A stretch of DNA of 56,892 nt from BM714 sp964644525 (GTDB lineage: Bacteria > Bacillota > Clostridia > Peptostreptococcales > BM714), in assembly GCA_964644525.1 (NCBI GenBank), contig CAZXWC010000003.1, forward strand, positions 1 through 56,892. Reading direction: 5' to 3'. The notes under the pieces are model-generated. The model ran no database searches and had not been told where the DNA came from. It saw only the letters and a list, made by a program, of their open reading frames with translations. Positions 33,845 through 41,875 of this stretch are shown piece after piece. Each line of letters begins with the position of its first letter. The first letter of the stretch is position 1. Made by a program: the position numbers and the translations under genes.

Positions 33845-34062
33845 AGACGATGAAGGGAAGAGTAATTTCAATCCGAATTCAAGCGAGCTGGTGATGGTGA
33901 AAGACCGGCGGGAGGATTGTTTTGAAGAACATCCCGGAGTCTCTGACCGAAATGAAAAGAGTAGGCTCAGACGGAAAGGGACCGTTACATCTCTAAAGTA
34001 CCAGTAATATTGATGTGTACTTGCGAGCAGGCTTAAAAGCAATTGGGGTGGCAACGCGGAAG
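33845..34062 (+). ncRNA. T-box leader of the ammonium transporter gene, Asn/Glu specifier
   Basis: Stem I can be traced: AGAC/GTCT and GGGA/TCCC helices flank a k-turn-like GATGA/GGA pair, AGTAA gives the loop-E strand, CAATCC/GGATTG closes the middle helix, and a GAGCTGGTGATGG distal arm follows. The specifier strand (33920-33931) reads TTTTGAAGAACA. AAC (Asn) is followed by the usual purine; GAA (Glu) overlaps it by two bases. The T-box core GGGGTGGCAACGCGG is at 34045-34059; its TGGC bulge pairs with a G discriminator base, compatible with either tRNA. A gene for ammonium uptake is an unusual T-box client. Confidence 0.92.
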
Positions 34063-34064
34063 AT

Positions 34065-34103
34065 GACCTTTCGTCCTTATGACAGGGATGAAGGGTCTTT
34101 ATA
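34065..34103 (+). terminator. T-box-controlled terminator upstream of amt
   Basis: GACCTTTCGTCC and GGATGAAGGGTC pair (with G-U pairs) around a short loop and are followed by TTTATAT. The 5' arm contains the TTCGTCC that competes for antiterminator pairing. Confidence 0.88.
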
Positions 34104-34143
34104 TATTCAAATCAAACAAAGGACAATGAAAAGGAGTGATTTT

Positions 34144-35388
34144 ATGGAAGGATTGACTATGAAGGCAATTGACACAATGTGGGTTCTCATTGCGGCGGCA
34201 CTGGTGTTTTTCATGCAGGCGGGATTCGCTTTGGTGGAGGCGGGCTTTACAAGATCGAAAAATGCAGGAAACATTATTATGAAAAACCTCATGGACTTTT
34301 CCATAGGATCTATCATGTATTGGGTCATTGGATTCGGACTCATGTTCGGAATTACAAACTACGGTTTTTTCGGAACGATAATGCCTTTTTCAACTGGTGA
34401 TTTTTCACACCTGGGCCTTGGCATACCAACTGAGGCCTTCCTGATTTTTCAAACGGTATTTTGCGCCACGGCGGCGACCATAGTATCCGGAGCCATGGCG
34501 GAAAGGACAAAATTTCTCGGCTATTTGATATTCAGCTTTTTTATGACATCTCTGATATATCCCGTAGTTGGACACTGGGTGTGGGGAGGCGGATGGCTTG
34601 CGGGAATGGGCTTTCATGATTTCGCCGGATCGAGCGTAGTTCACGGACTTGGAGGCATGGCTGCTTTGGTTGGAGCTTACATCCTTAAGCCAAGAATTGG
34701 GAAATACGATTTGTCGGGCAAAGCCAATTCAATACCCGGCCACAATATGATAATGGGAGCATTGGGTGTATTCGTGCTCTGGCTAGGCTGGTTCGGCTTC
34801 AACCCCGGATCGACGCTTTCGGGAATGGCGTTTGAGGATATTTCGCACATATTCATGACGACAAACCTTTCGGCTGCTATGGCTGCGACAGCGGCAATGC
34901 TTTTCACATGGATCAAGTCGGGAAAGCCGGATGTGGGAATGACTCTCAATGGAGCTTTGGCTGGGCTTGTTGGAATAACTGCGGGAACAGATGCGGTAAG
35001 CCTGGTCGGCGCCGCGGCAATAGGACTTATTTCAGGGGTGTTGGTTGTATTGGGGGTAGAATTCATAGATAAAAAGTTAAAAATCGATGATCCGGTGGGA
35101 GCTTCGTCGGTTCACGGCATATGCGGATTTTCCGGAACGATTCTTGTAGGTATATTCGCAAGGGATGGAGGACTCCTTTACGGGGGAGGAACAGACCTTT
35201 TGGTCACGCAGACAATAGGCGTTTGGGCAATAGCTCTTTGGACGCTTGCTAGCAGCCTTGTGCTTTTCAAGGCAATAGAAGCGACGGTCGGATTGAGAGT
35301 TGGAGAGGAAGAGGAAAAAGTCGGATTGGATCTGAAAGAGCACGGCATAAGCAGCTATGGGGACTTCAAAATCAAAAGGGCAATTTGA
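34144..35388 (+). CDS. amtB: Ammonium transporter, Amt/AmtB family (414 aa)
   Basis: Eleven-helix membrane channel for ammonium. FFMQAGFALVEAGFTRSKNAGNI is the family start, GHWVWGGGWL and ASSVHGICGFSGT carry the twin pore histidines, and FDFxxxxVVH-type FAGSSVVHGLGG is present. The ATG at 34144 is preferred: AAGGAGTG is at the right distance, whereas upstream in-frame codons overlap the terminator and T-box. No glnK (PII) gene follows, unlike in many bacteria. Expression should be raised when uncharged tRNA-Asn or tRNA-Glu accumulates. Confidence 0.95.
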   Translation: MEGLTMKAIDTMWVLIAAALVFFMQAGFALVEAGFTRSKNAGNIIMKNLMDFSIGSIMYWVIGFGLMFGITNYGFFGTIMPFSTGDFSHLGLGIPTEAFLIFQTVFCATAATIVSGAMAERTKFLGYLIFSFFMTSLIYPVVGHWVWGGGWLAGMGFHDFAGSSVVHGLGGMAALVGAYILKPRIGKYDLSGKANSIPGHNMIMGALGVFVLWLGWFGFNPGSTLSGMAFEDISHIFMTTNLSAAMAATAAMLFTWIKSGKPDVGMTLNGALAGLVGITAGTDAVSLVGAAAIGLISGVLVVLGVEFIDKKLKIDDPVGASSVHGICGFSGTILVGIFARDGGLLYGGGTDLLVTQTIGVWAIALWTLASSLVLFKAIEATVGLRVGEEEEKVGLDLKEHGISSYGDFKIKRAI

Positions 35389-35436
35389 TCAATTAAAATA
35401 AAGAGGTCCATTCGCAGAATGGGATTCTGAAATTCA

Positions 35437-35467
35437 AAAAAGTTCCGGCACCAGCCGGGACTTTTTA
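35437..35467 (+). terminator. Terminator of amtB
   Basis: AAAGTTCCGGC and GCCGGGACTTT pair over 11 bp (one G-U), flanked by A and T runs. The following 175 bp (35470-35644) hold no feature I recognise beyond the ribosome binding site. Confidence 0.92.
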
Positions 35468-35644
35468 TGTTTGATTCTAATGGCTTGACGGATATGGTAA
35501 AATATAAATAGGACTAGGGGGTATTTTGCAACTCTCTTTTGTCGAACAGGCACTAATAGAAGCGTTTCGCTGTTTTGTGTGTGAAAAATTGAATAGTCAA
35601 TATACAATGAGAGCAAATACAGATTGCAACAAGGAGATGATTAT

Positions 35645-35941
35645 ATGTCTAAGCATGAAGAAAAAACCGGGTTCATACAATTCATGAAGGAATTTTTTGG
35701 AGCTGCGACGGATTTTAACAGAAAATCGAGGTCAATGCTCGACAAGGAAGCTGTTGACCAAATGGACAATTTCATGTTGATTTGTTTTGCCGATAATTTA
35801 GGAATACCAATCCCTACAAGCTATTACACATTGGAGCTTTTGCCCTATTTAGCCGAGGATTTGGAAAAGTGGCAGAGAAGGATGATGGGTAGAAAATCAA
35901 TATGGCAGGAAAAATGGGGAGACTGGGATCTTGACGCATAG
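35645..35941 (+). CDS. Small protein paired with ArsA-like ATPase, cory-CC-star-like (98 aa)
   Basis: Soluble 98-residue protein without signal peptide. The segment FMLICFADNLGIPIPTSYYTLELLPYLAEDLEKWQRRM resembles a family of about 95-residue proteins found beside ArsA-type ATPases (called cory-CC-star in annotation pipelines, from memory), which share the LGIPxPxSYYTLELLPYL core. The usual C-terminal cysteine pair appears to be missing; the tail here is EKWGDWDLDA. Start ATG at 35645 follows AAGGAG; the ATPase gene begins 27 bp later. Function unknown; it is probably a partner or client of the ATPase. Confidence 0.75.
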   Translation: MSKHEEKTGFIQFMKEFFGAATDFNRKSRSMLDKEAVDQMDNFMLICFADNLGIPIPTSYYTLELLPYLAEDLEKWQRRMMGRKSIWQEKWGDWDLDA

Positions 35942-35967
35942 AAATAATTTGAGCGAGGAGGACATTG

Positions 35968-36912
35968 ATGAATAAAATTGTGTTTTTTGGAGGAAAGGGC
36001 GGAGTAGGAAAAACAAGTTGTTCTGCTGCTTTTGCATCATACACTGCTAAAAAGGGGAAGAAGACGCTTATTGTGTCAACTGATCCAGCCCACTCAATTT
36101 CGGATATTTTCGAAATGCCTATAAAAATGGATACCACACACATAAAGGAAAATTTGGATGGAATTGAAATTGATGCTGAGCATGAGAGTGGAAAGTATAT
36201 TGATGGAGTCAAGAGAAGTCTTGGAAAGGTTATAAGCCCGGTGATAATGGAAGAGATAAACCGTCAGCTTGATGCGTCATCAATTTCACCTGGAACCCAT
36301 GAGGCGGCTGTATTCGATAAAATGATAGAAATAATAGTTGAGAAGTCAGGCGATTATGATCAAATAGTATTTGACACGGCGCCAACAGGCCACACAATTC
36401 GCTTGTTCTCGCTCCCTGAGCTTTTGGGGGTTTGGATAGATTCACTTTTGGCTAAGAGAGAGAGGGCGCTGGAAGTGTCGCAAATGACTAAGTCTGTCAA
36501 CAGGGGATCAAAAGATTATCTAGACCATGACCCGATTCTCAAAATTTTAAACAGAAGAAAGACAAATATGGAAAAGGCTCGAGAAATTATGATCGATGAC
36601 AAGAAATTGGATTTTATTTTTGTCTTGAACGCTGAAAAACTTGCCATAGAGGAAACGAAAAAAGCGATTGATATTTTGAAGAAATACGACATGCCGGTAA
36701 GGGATTTGGTTATTAACAGGATTTTGCCCGATAAAATGACGGATGACTTTTGGAAGGCGAAAAAAGAGGATGAAGTTAAATATGTTGCTGAAATAGAAGG
36801 TTTTTTCAACGACAAGAGCATAATAAAACTTCCTCTTTTACAAAAGGATATGAGAGCGCACAATATTGACGATATGGCAGTCTACTTTGAGCAAGCTCTT
36901 GAAGAAAAATAA
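35968..36912 (+). CDS. ArsA/Get3-like ATPase (314 aa)
   Basis: P-loop ATPase of the ArsA_ATPase family: deviant Walker A FFGGKGGVGKTSCSAAFA, switch region STDPAHSISDIF, and DTAPTGHTIRLFSLPELL. Length equals a single ArsA/Get3 unit. No arsenite permease or arsR gene is adjacent, so arsenical resistance is unlikely; it may load or target a partner protein, perhaps the 98-residue neighbour. ATG at 35968 is preferred over TTG three bases earlier, after GAGGAGG. Confidence 0.9.
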   Translation: MNKIVFFGGKGGVGKTSCSAAFASYTAKKGKKTLIVSTDPAHSISDIFEMPIKMDTTHIKENLDGIEIDAEHESGKYIDGVKRSLGKVISPVIMEEINRQLDASSISPGTHEAAVFDKMIEIIVEKSGDYDQIVFDTAPTGHTIRLFSLPELLGVWIDSLLAKRERALEVSQMTKSVNRGSKDYLDHDPILKILNRRKTNMEKAREIMIDDKKLDFIFVLNAEKLAIEETKKAIDILKKYDMPVRDLVINRILPDKMTDDFWKAKKEDEVKYVAEIEGFFNDKSIIKLPLLQKDMRAHNIDDMAVYFEQALEEK

Positions 36913-36935
36913 ACAAATAACCCAGACAATAAATT

Positions 36936-36959
36936 AAAACCGCCCGAGGGCGGTTTTTT
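36936..36959 (+). terminator. Terminator of the ArsA-like operon
   Basis: AAAACCGCC and GGCGGTTTT form a stem with a tiny loop followed by TTTTTT. Confidence 0.92.
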
Positions 36960-37078
36960 CATGTAAAAAAATGGGTATATTATCAAAGGCGTCGGGCAGT
37001 CAAATTTTGAGTTAGGGAAATTTATTGATTGTAGTTTTGACTAAAAGGTTTTTAGAATAATTATAAGGATGTGGGGCA

Positions 37079-38008
37079 ATGAGTATAATTGAAGAAAGAA
37101 GAATTTCGATAGGCATAAGCGCTTGTGTGTATGGATGCAAGACAAGATACAATGGCAAGGGAATAGACGTTATGAGATTTTTCGGGAGGGAAAAAGAGAG
37201 CTTTGTATTTACCCCTGTATGTCCCGAAGTCCAGTCTGGAATGGGGATTCCAAGGGATCCTATAAGCCTCCGCGGAGGAGGAGGAGACGATGTATGGCAA
37301 GGTGATGCAAAGATAAAGAACAGGGGGGGAGAGGATGTGACCGAGTCAGTCAAAGATGGCTGCATCTGTTGCATGAAAACACTCGAAAAAGCTAAAGTTG
37401 ACGCATTTGTTTTTATGGAAGGAAGCCCATCATGTGGAGTTTACAGGACTTCGCTTAAAGGCAGGAGACTTGGGCATCCGCCGGGCATTTTTGGTGCGCT
37501 TTTATTGGAGAAAAGGATATTTTTAATTCCTGCCACGGATTTGCAGAGCCCAATAAAGAGATGGGATTGGATACGCAGGCTTTTTGCATTTACATGGCTG
37601 AAATCGCTGTCTCTCGAAAACAAGAAGGATATTTATGCTATGTGGCATGCATTGAAATTCATATGTCAGGAGATTGACAACGAAAAAGCGCGGAAAATAG
37701 GCAGAAACATAGCTTCGATGAAGGAAGCTTTCGAAGCAGAATATGCGGAAGAATTGAGGGATAAAATACTTGAAATGCTTAGAAAACCGTCAACACCTGC
37801 TAAAATCAAGCAGATGCTGTGGAAAAATTACGCCTATTATAGAAAAAATTACAAGAGGGAAATTGAAAGCATAAATGAGCCTTTGACCTTGAGAAATATG
37901 ACCGAGGTGGTAAAAGAACTTTCTACAATGGAACTTGCGGCATTCAAGGAAGGCTTTATATTTGGAGCCTCGCCTGTAATATTCAGAGACGGCAGAGGGC
38001 GAAAGTGA
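37079..38008 (+). CDS. DUF523-DUF1722 fusion protein, TudS-like (309 aa)
   Basis: Residues about 9-155 are DUF523 with ISACVYGCKTRYNG, FTPVCPEVQSGMGIPRDP and FMEGSPSCG, three cysteines expected to hold a 4Fe-4S cluster as in thiouracil desulfidase (TudS) relatives. Residues about 165-300 resemble DUF1722 (KKDIYAMWHALKFICQEID is near its start). The N-terminal domain may remove sulfur from a thiolated substrate; the C-terminal role is unknown. Gene stands behind a terminator and 40 bp ahead of the metal ABC genes. Confidence 0.8.
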   Translation: MSIIEERRISIGISACVYGCKTRYNGKGIDVMRFFGREKESFVFTPVCPEVQSGMGIPRDPISLRGGGGDDVWQGDAKIKNRGGEDVTESVKDGCICCMKTLEKAKVDAFVFMEGSPSCGVYRTSLKGRRLGHPPGIFGALLLEKRIFLIPATDLQSPIKRWDWIRRLFAFTWLKSLSLENKKDIYAMWHALKFICQEIDNEKARKIGRNIASMKEAFEAEYAEELRDKILEMLRKPSTPAKIKQMLWKNYAYYRKNYKREIESINEPLTLRNMTEVVKELSTMELAAFKEGFIFGASPVIFRDGRGRK

Positions 38009-38047
38009 CCCTGCTGTGCGGCTTGACAGAAAATGGGGTGAATTTTA

Positions 38048-38818
38048 TTGAAGACGGCGATTGAAATAAATAATTTAAATGTATGCTACAAGGGCAATTG
38101 TGTGCTGAGGAATGTGAATATGAAAGTTGCCGAAGGAGAGTTCATGGGTATAATAGGGCCTAACGGAGGGGGTAAGACAACCCTAGCCAAGGTTATTTTG
38201 GGCATAAAGGAAGCCAGTGAAGGGTCCGTGCTTGTTTATGGGATGCAGCCTCGGAAGGTTCGCGGTATCGTTGGATATGTTCCCCAGTTTACGACATTTG
38301 AAAAAGATTTTCCAATAAGCGTGGGGGAAGTTGTTCTTACTGGACTTTTGGGAAAGGTGAAGCCTTTCAGGAGATTCGGAAAAGAAGAGTTGCTTAAAGC
38401 TGACTCAATAATGGAAAGAGTGGGGATAAGACATCTCAAAGAAAAAGGAGTAAAGACTCTTTCAGGAGGGGCAACACAGAAAATGCTGATTGCCAGGGCT
38501 TTGGCAATAGAACCGAAGATACTTATTTTGGATGAGCCGACTGCAAGCATAGACACAAAGTCAAAAGATTCAATTTACGATTTGCTAAAGGAACTCAACA
38601 GCGAAATGACAATCATTCTTATAACCCACGACTTGGGAGTGATATCGGCATATGTAGAAAGCATAGCATGCCTTAACGTAGAACTATTCTACCATGGGGA
38701 ATCCGAAATAAACGAAAATATAATTGAACATACATTCGGATGCCCGGTGGATCTTCTCGCTCATGGGGTGCCTCACAGGGTTTTGAAGCATCACAAAAAA
38801 GAGGGTGAGCCGAAATGA
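38048..38818 (+). CDS. Metal ABC transporter ATP-binding protein, ZnuC/MntB type (256 aa)
   Basis: ABC ATPase with Walker A GPNGGGKTT, Q-loop YVPQ, signature LSGGATQKMLIARA, Walker B ILILDEPTAS and switch THDLG. NLNVCYKGNCVLRNVNMKV and the overall length fit the zinc/manganese family. Start TTG at 38048, with GGGGTGA upstream. It overlaps the permease gene as ATGA. No periplasmic binding protein gene accompanies the pair in this window. Confidence 0.9.
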   Translation: MKTAIEINNLNVCYKGNCVLRNVNMKVAEGEFMGIIGPNGGGKTTLAKVILGIKEASEGSVLVYGMQPRKVRGIVGYVPQFTTFEKDFPISVGEVVLTGLLGKVKPFRRFGKEELLKADSIMERVGIRHLKEKGVKTLSGGATQKMLIARALAIEPKILILDEPTASIDTKSKDSIYDLLKELNSEMTIILITHDLGVISAYVESIACLNVELFYHGESEINENIIEHTFGCPVDLLAHGVPHRVLKHHKKEGEPK

Positions 38819-39612
38819 TAGAGGATGCACTGGGGATCGCATTGACTCAACGCGTTATTTTTAGCGCTTTTTTCGCCAGCGTGCTGTGCGGAATTGTAGG
38901 AACTATAATTGTGGAAAAGAATATTGTAATGATGAGCGGCGGAATAGCCCACATGGTTTTCGGAGGCGTAGGGCTTGGGTTTCTTATGGGTTTCGAACCT
39001 TTATTGGGGGCGCTTGCATTTGCATTGACAGGGGCAATAATAATTGCAGCAATGAAAAAAAAGGATTCCAGGCACTTTGACGGAACGATAGGGGTTTTGT
39101 GGGCGCTTGGGATGGCGCTCGGGAGCATATTCATTTATTTAAAACCCGGCGAGCCGCCTGATATACACGTCTATCTTTTTGGGGATATAGAAGCAGTAAG
39201 ACTAGCCGATCTTTATCCAATGGCTTTGCTTACTATTGTGACAATTGTACTTGCATTCGCATATATCAATCACCTTAAGTCGTATCTTTTCGACGAGTTG
39301 TTTGCAGATGCAACAGGAAGCGCAAGCGTGGCTTTTGATTATTTGTTATATGCGTTTGTGGGTGTTTCGGTTGTTGTACTTCTCAGATTGGTAGGCATTA
39401 TATTGGCAATAGCTCTATTGACGATTCCTCCAATGATAGCGGGTCGCTTTACAAAAAAAATAGAAACGACAATGGTGCTCGCATCAGTTTTGGGTTTTAT
39501 TTTTTCCTTGTCTGGAATGGTGCTTGCATATAAATATGCATTGCCATCGGGAGCTACAATCATTTTATTGGCTTCCATTGCATTTACTGCAACTTTGCCG
39601 GCGGCAAGATAG
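38815..39612 (+). CDS. Metal ABC transporter permease, ZnuB/MntC type (265 aa)
   Basis: Integral membrane protein of the ABC-3 family with about 7-8 hydrophobic helices; SGGIAHMVFGGVGLGFLMG, TIGVLWALGMALGSIFIYL, and LRLVGIILAIALLTIPPMIAG are typical. It forms the channel for zinc or manganese with the preceding ATPase. The missing solute-binding lipoprotein must be elsewhere or the system works with another one. A terminator overlaps the 3' end. Confidence 0.92.
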   Translation: MIEDALGIALTQRVIFSAFFASVLCGIVGTIIVEKNIVMMSGGIAHMVFGGVGLGFLMGFEPLLGALAFALTGAIIIAAMKKKDSRHFDGTIGVLWALGMALGSIFIYLKPGEPPDIHVYLFGDIEAVRLADLYPMALLTIVTIVLAFAYINHLKSYLFDELFADATGSASVAFDYLLYAFVGVSVVVLLRLVGIILAIALLTIPPMIAGRFTKKIETTMVLASVLGFIFSLSGMVLAYKYALPSGATIILLASIAFTATLPAAR

Positions 39613-39656
39613 CCTTTTCATATTATCTTGCCGGCATATTTATCTTGATTTTTTTT
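39603..39656 (+). terminator. Terminator overlapping the permease stop codon
   Basis: GGCAAGATA and TATCTTGCC form the stem; a TTATCTTGATTTTTTTT tail follows after a short AT segment. Confidence 0.75.
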
Positions 39657-39754
39657 AATGGTCAATTTTATAACATAAAAAAGTTGAAAAGGCATTGAAA
39701 CTGAATGAAGGTCCTTGAAAAAACATGAAAGAGCCTCCAAATGGCAAAAAGGGG

Positions 39755-39782
39755 TTTACAAAGACTTGACGAGTGGTATAAT
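39755..39782 (+). promoter_or_regulatory. Upstream promoter of tig-clp-lon region
   Basis: TTTACA and TATAAT are spaced by 16 bp, with TGG before the -10 box giving an extended -10. Confidence 0.65.
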
Positions 39783-39816
39783 TTACGGGGATATTCATAG
39801 AAGAGCGGTTTATATG

Positions 39817-39859
39817 TTACCTTGATACATCATCTATGGTATAATGTGTTATTGTAACA
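39817..39859 (+). promoter_or_regulatory. Downstream promoter with palindromic operator at the start site
   Basis: TTACCT and TATAAT are spaced by 17 bp with an extended -10 (TGG). The palindrome TGTTA-TTG-TAACA (39847-39859) covers the expected start site, and another TGTTAC half-site lies at 39815-39820. The rest of the 39613-39945 spacer shows only the two promoters and the terminator. Confidence 0.6.
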
Positions 39860-39945
39860 GTATAAACTTTTTTTGATTAAATCTTCGGATTACAACCCTG
39901 GAAGCGGGGAAAAAGCTAACATATAATTAGAGGAGGCACACTATC

Positions 39946-41229
39946 ATGAGTTCAGAATTAGTAAAAAAAGAAAACAACAAGGTCAGTTTGAAGGTCACAG
40001 TTTCAGACGAGGCTTTCAAGAAGGCCATACAAAAGGCATACTTGAAAAACAGAGGCCGATTCAATATACCGGGTTTCCGAAAAGGCAAAGCGCCGCAAAA
40101 GGTAATAGAGTTGCAATACGGCGTTGGAGTTTTTTATGACGATGCTATAAATGAAGCCTTTCCGGTTGAATATGAAAAGGCTATTGAGGAACTTGGCTTG
40201 GATCCTGTTGACAGGCCGGATGTTGACATCGAGACCTTGGAAAAAGGCGAGCCCGTAGTGTTTACGGTAGATGTAACAGTCAAACCGGAAGTTGTTCTTG
40301 GTGACTACAATTCAATTGAAGTGGAGAATGTCTCCTCAGAGGTTAAGGACGAGGATGTAGAAGCCGAGATGGAAAAATCAAGAGAAAAGAATGCGCGTCT
40401 TGTAAGCGTTGAAGAAGAAGCCGAAGAGGGCGACACTGCAATGATCGATTATGAAGGTTTTGTGGGCGGTGAGGCTTTTGAAGGCGGAAAAGGCGAGAAT
40501 CATCCTTTGGAATTGGGTTCCAAGCAGTTCATACCGGGTTTTGAGGAACAATTGCTGGGATGCAAGGCAGGCGAAGAAAAAGAAGTCAAGCTTGTTTTCC
40601 CCGAAGAATATCATTCGGATGAGCTGGCTGGGGAAGAAGCCACTTTTAAGGTTTCTATAAAAGAAATCAAGCGTAAGGAACTGCCGGAGATGGATGACGA
40701 GTTTGCAAAAGATATAAGTGAATTCGACACATTGGAAGAGCTTAAGGCCGATATTAAGGCTAAATTGGAAGAGGAAGCTGAAAAACGTGCGGAATCTGAA
40801 ATAAGGAACAAGGTTGTAGAAAAAGCGGTTTCGATTTCTGAAATAGATCTTCCTGATGTTATGATTGAAAACGAGATAGATTCAATGATAAAGGATTTTG
40901 AATATCAATTGAGATATCAGGGCTTGGATTTGGACAAGTACTATGAAATTACACAGTCTGAAGAAAAAGATCTGAGAGAACAGATGAAAGAGGATGCTGA
41001 GAAAAAGGCCAGGGCAGCCCTGGTTATAGAAGCCGTCGCCACGAAGGAAGCTGTTGAAGCTTCTGAAGAGGACGTTGAAAAGGAAATGGAAAAAATCGCA
41101 GAGCAATATAAAATGGAACTGGACAAAGTCAAGATGACTTACGGTGGACAAAACGTAGAATACTTGAAGGATTCTATTGTATCCAGAAAAACAATAGATC
41201 TTTTGGTTGAAAAAGCAAAACTTGTTTAG
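39946..41229 (+). CDS. tig: Trigger factor, ribosome-associated chaperone and peptidyl-prolyl isomerase (427 aa)
   Basis: Folding helper that binds ribosomes near the exit tunnel. The N-terminal domain contains the ribosome-docking signature FNIPGFRKGKAPQKVIE; the central FKBP domain starts near GDTAMIDYEGFVGGEAFEGGKGE; the long helical C-terminal arms follow. Complete at 427 residues. The ATG follows AGGAGGC. It heads a tig-clpP-clpX-lon-engB group, an order found in many Firmicutes. Confidence 0.97.
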   Translation: MSSELVKKENNKVSLKVTVSDEAFKKAIQKAYLKNRGRFNIPGFRKGKAPQKVIELQYGVGVFYDDAINEAFPVEYEKAIEELGLDPVDRPDVDIETLEKGEPVVFTVDVTVKPEVVLGDYNSIEVENVSSEVKDEDVEAEMEKSREKNARLVSVEEEAEEGDTAMIDYEGFVGGEAFEGGKGENHPLELGSKQFIPGFEEQLLGCKAGEEKEVKLVFPEEYHSDELAGEEATFKVSIKEIKRKELPEMDDEFAKDISEFDTLEELKADIKAKLEEEAEKRAESEIRNKVVEKAVSISEIDLPDVMIENEIDSMIKDFEYQLRYQGLDLDKYYEITQSEEKDLREQMKEDAEKKARAALVIEAVATKEAVEASEEDVEKEMEKIAEQYKMELDKVKMTYGGQNVEYLKDSIVSRKTIDLLVEKAKLV

Positions 41230-41273
41230 AATGCGAAGAAGAAAAGGTATAATTGAAACAGGAGGTGTTTTTT

Positions 41274-41855
41274 ATGGCGCTGGTGCCAATAGTTGTAGAA
41301 CAAACTAACAGAGGCGAAAGATCTTATGACATTTTTTCCAGATTGCTTAAAGACCGAATAATTTTTTTGGGAGAAGAAGTGAATGATGCTACGGCGAGTC
41401 TAATTGTGGCACAAATGCTTTTTTTGGAATCTGAAGATCCTGATAAAGACATATCGCTTTATATAAACAGTCCCGGTGGTTCAATCACTTCGGGAATGGC
41501 GATTTATGATACAATGCAGTTTATTAAACCGGACGTTTCAACAATATGTGTGGGAATGGCCGCGTCAATGGGTGCATTTTTGTTGGCGGCAGGAGAAAAA
41601 GGGAAAAGATATGCGCTTCCTAATTCCGAGATAATGATTCATCAGCCTCTTGGAGGAACCCAGGGGCAGGCTGAGGATATACGTATCCATGCCGAGAGAA
41701 TTATAAAAATAAGAGAAAAACTGAATGAGATTTTAAGTGAGAGAACAGGACAAAGTCTAGAAAAAATATCCATTGACACGGACAGGGATAATTTTATGAG
41801 TTCCGAAGATTCCGTTGAGTATGGAATAATTGACAAAGTTATCAGCTCAAGATAA
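41274..41855 (+). CDS. clpP: ATP-dependent Clp protease proteolytic subunit (193 aa)
   Basis: Serine protease that forms the 14-subunit degradation chamber. Ser98 (GMAASMGAFLL), His123 (EIMIHQPLGG) and Asp172 (DTDRDNF) make the catalytic triad. LFLESEDPDKDISLYINSPGGSITSG is the typical substrate-binding part. ATG at 41274 follows AGGAGGTG and gives the standard length of 193 residues; an upstream in-frame codon at 41253 is not needed. Works with ClpX, 20 bp downstream. Confidence 0.98.
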   Translation: MALVPIVVEQTNRGERSYDIFSRLLKDRIIFLGEEVNDATASLIVAQMLFLESEDPDKDISLYINSPGGSITSGMAIYDTMQFIKPDVSTICVGMAASMGAFLLAAGEKGKRYALPNSEIMIHQPLGGTQGQAEDIRIHAERIIKIREKLNEILSERTGQSLEKISIDTDRDNFMSSEDSVEYGIIDKVISSR

Positions 41856-41875
41856 CGTATGAAAGAGGTGTTTTA

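Noticed and set aside
34015..34143. Extended N-terminus for the ammonium transporter
   Set aside because: The extension would translate the T-box core and terminator; the ATG at 34144 has a proper ribosome binding site.
35968..36912. Arsenite efflux ATPase
   Set aside because: Single-domain ArsA/Get3-type protein without arsR, arsB/acr3 or arsD nearby.
39765..39782. TTGACG as -35 box of the tig promoter
   Set aside because: It is only 6 bp from the TATAAT; TTTACA at 16-bp spacing is the workable -35.
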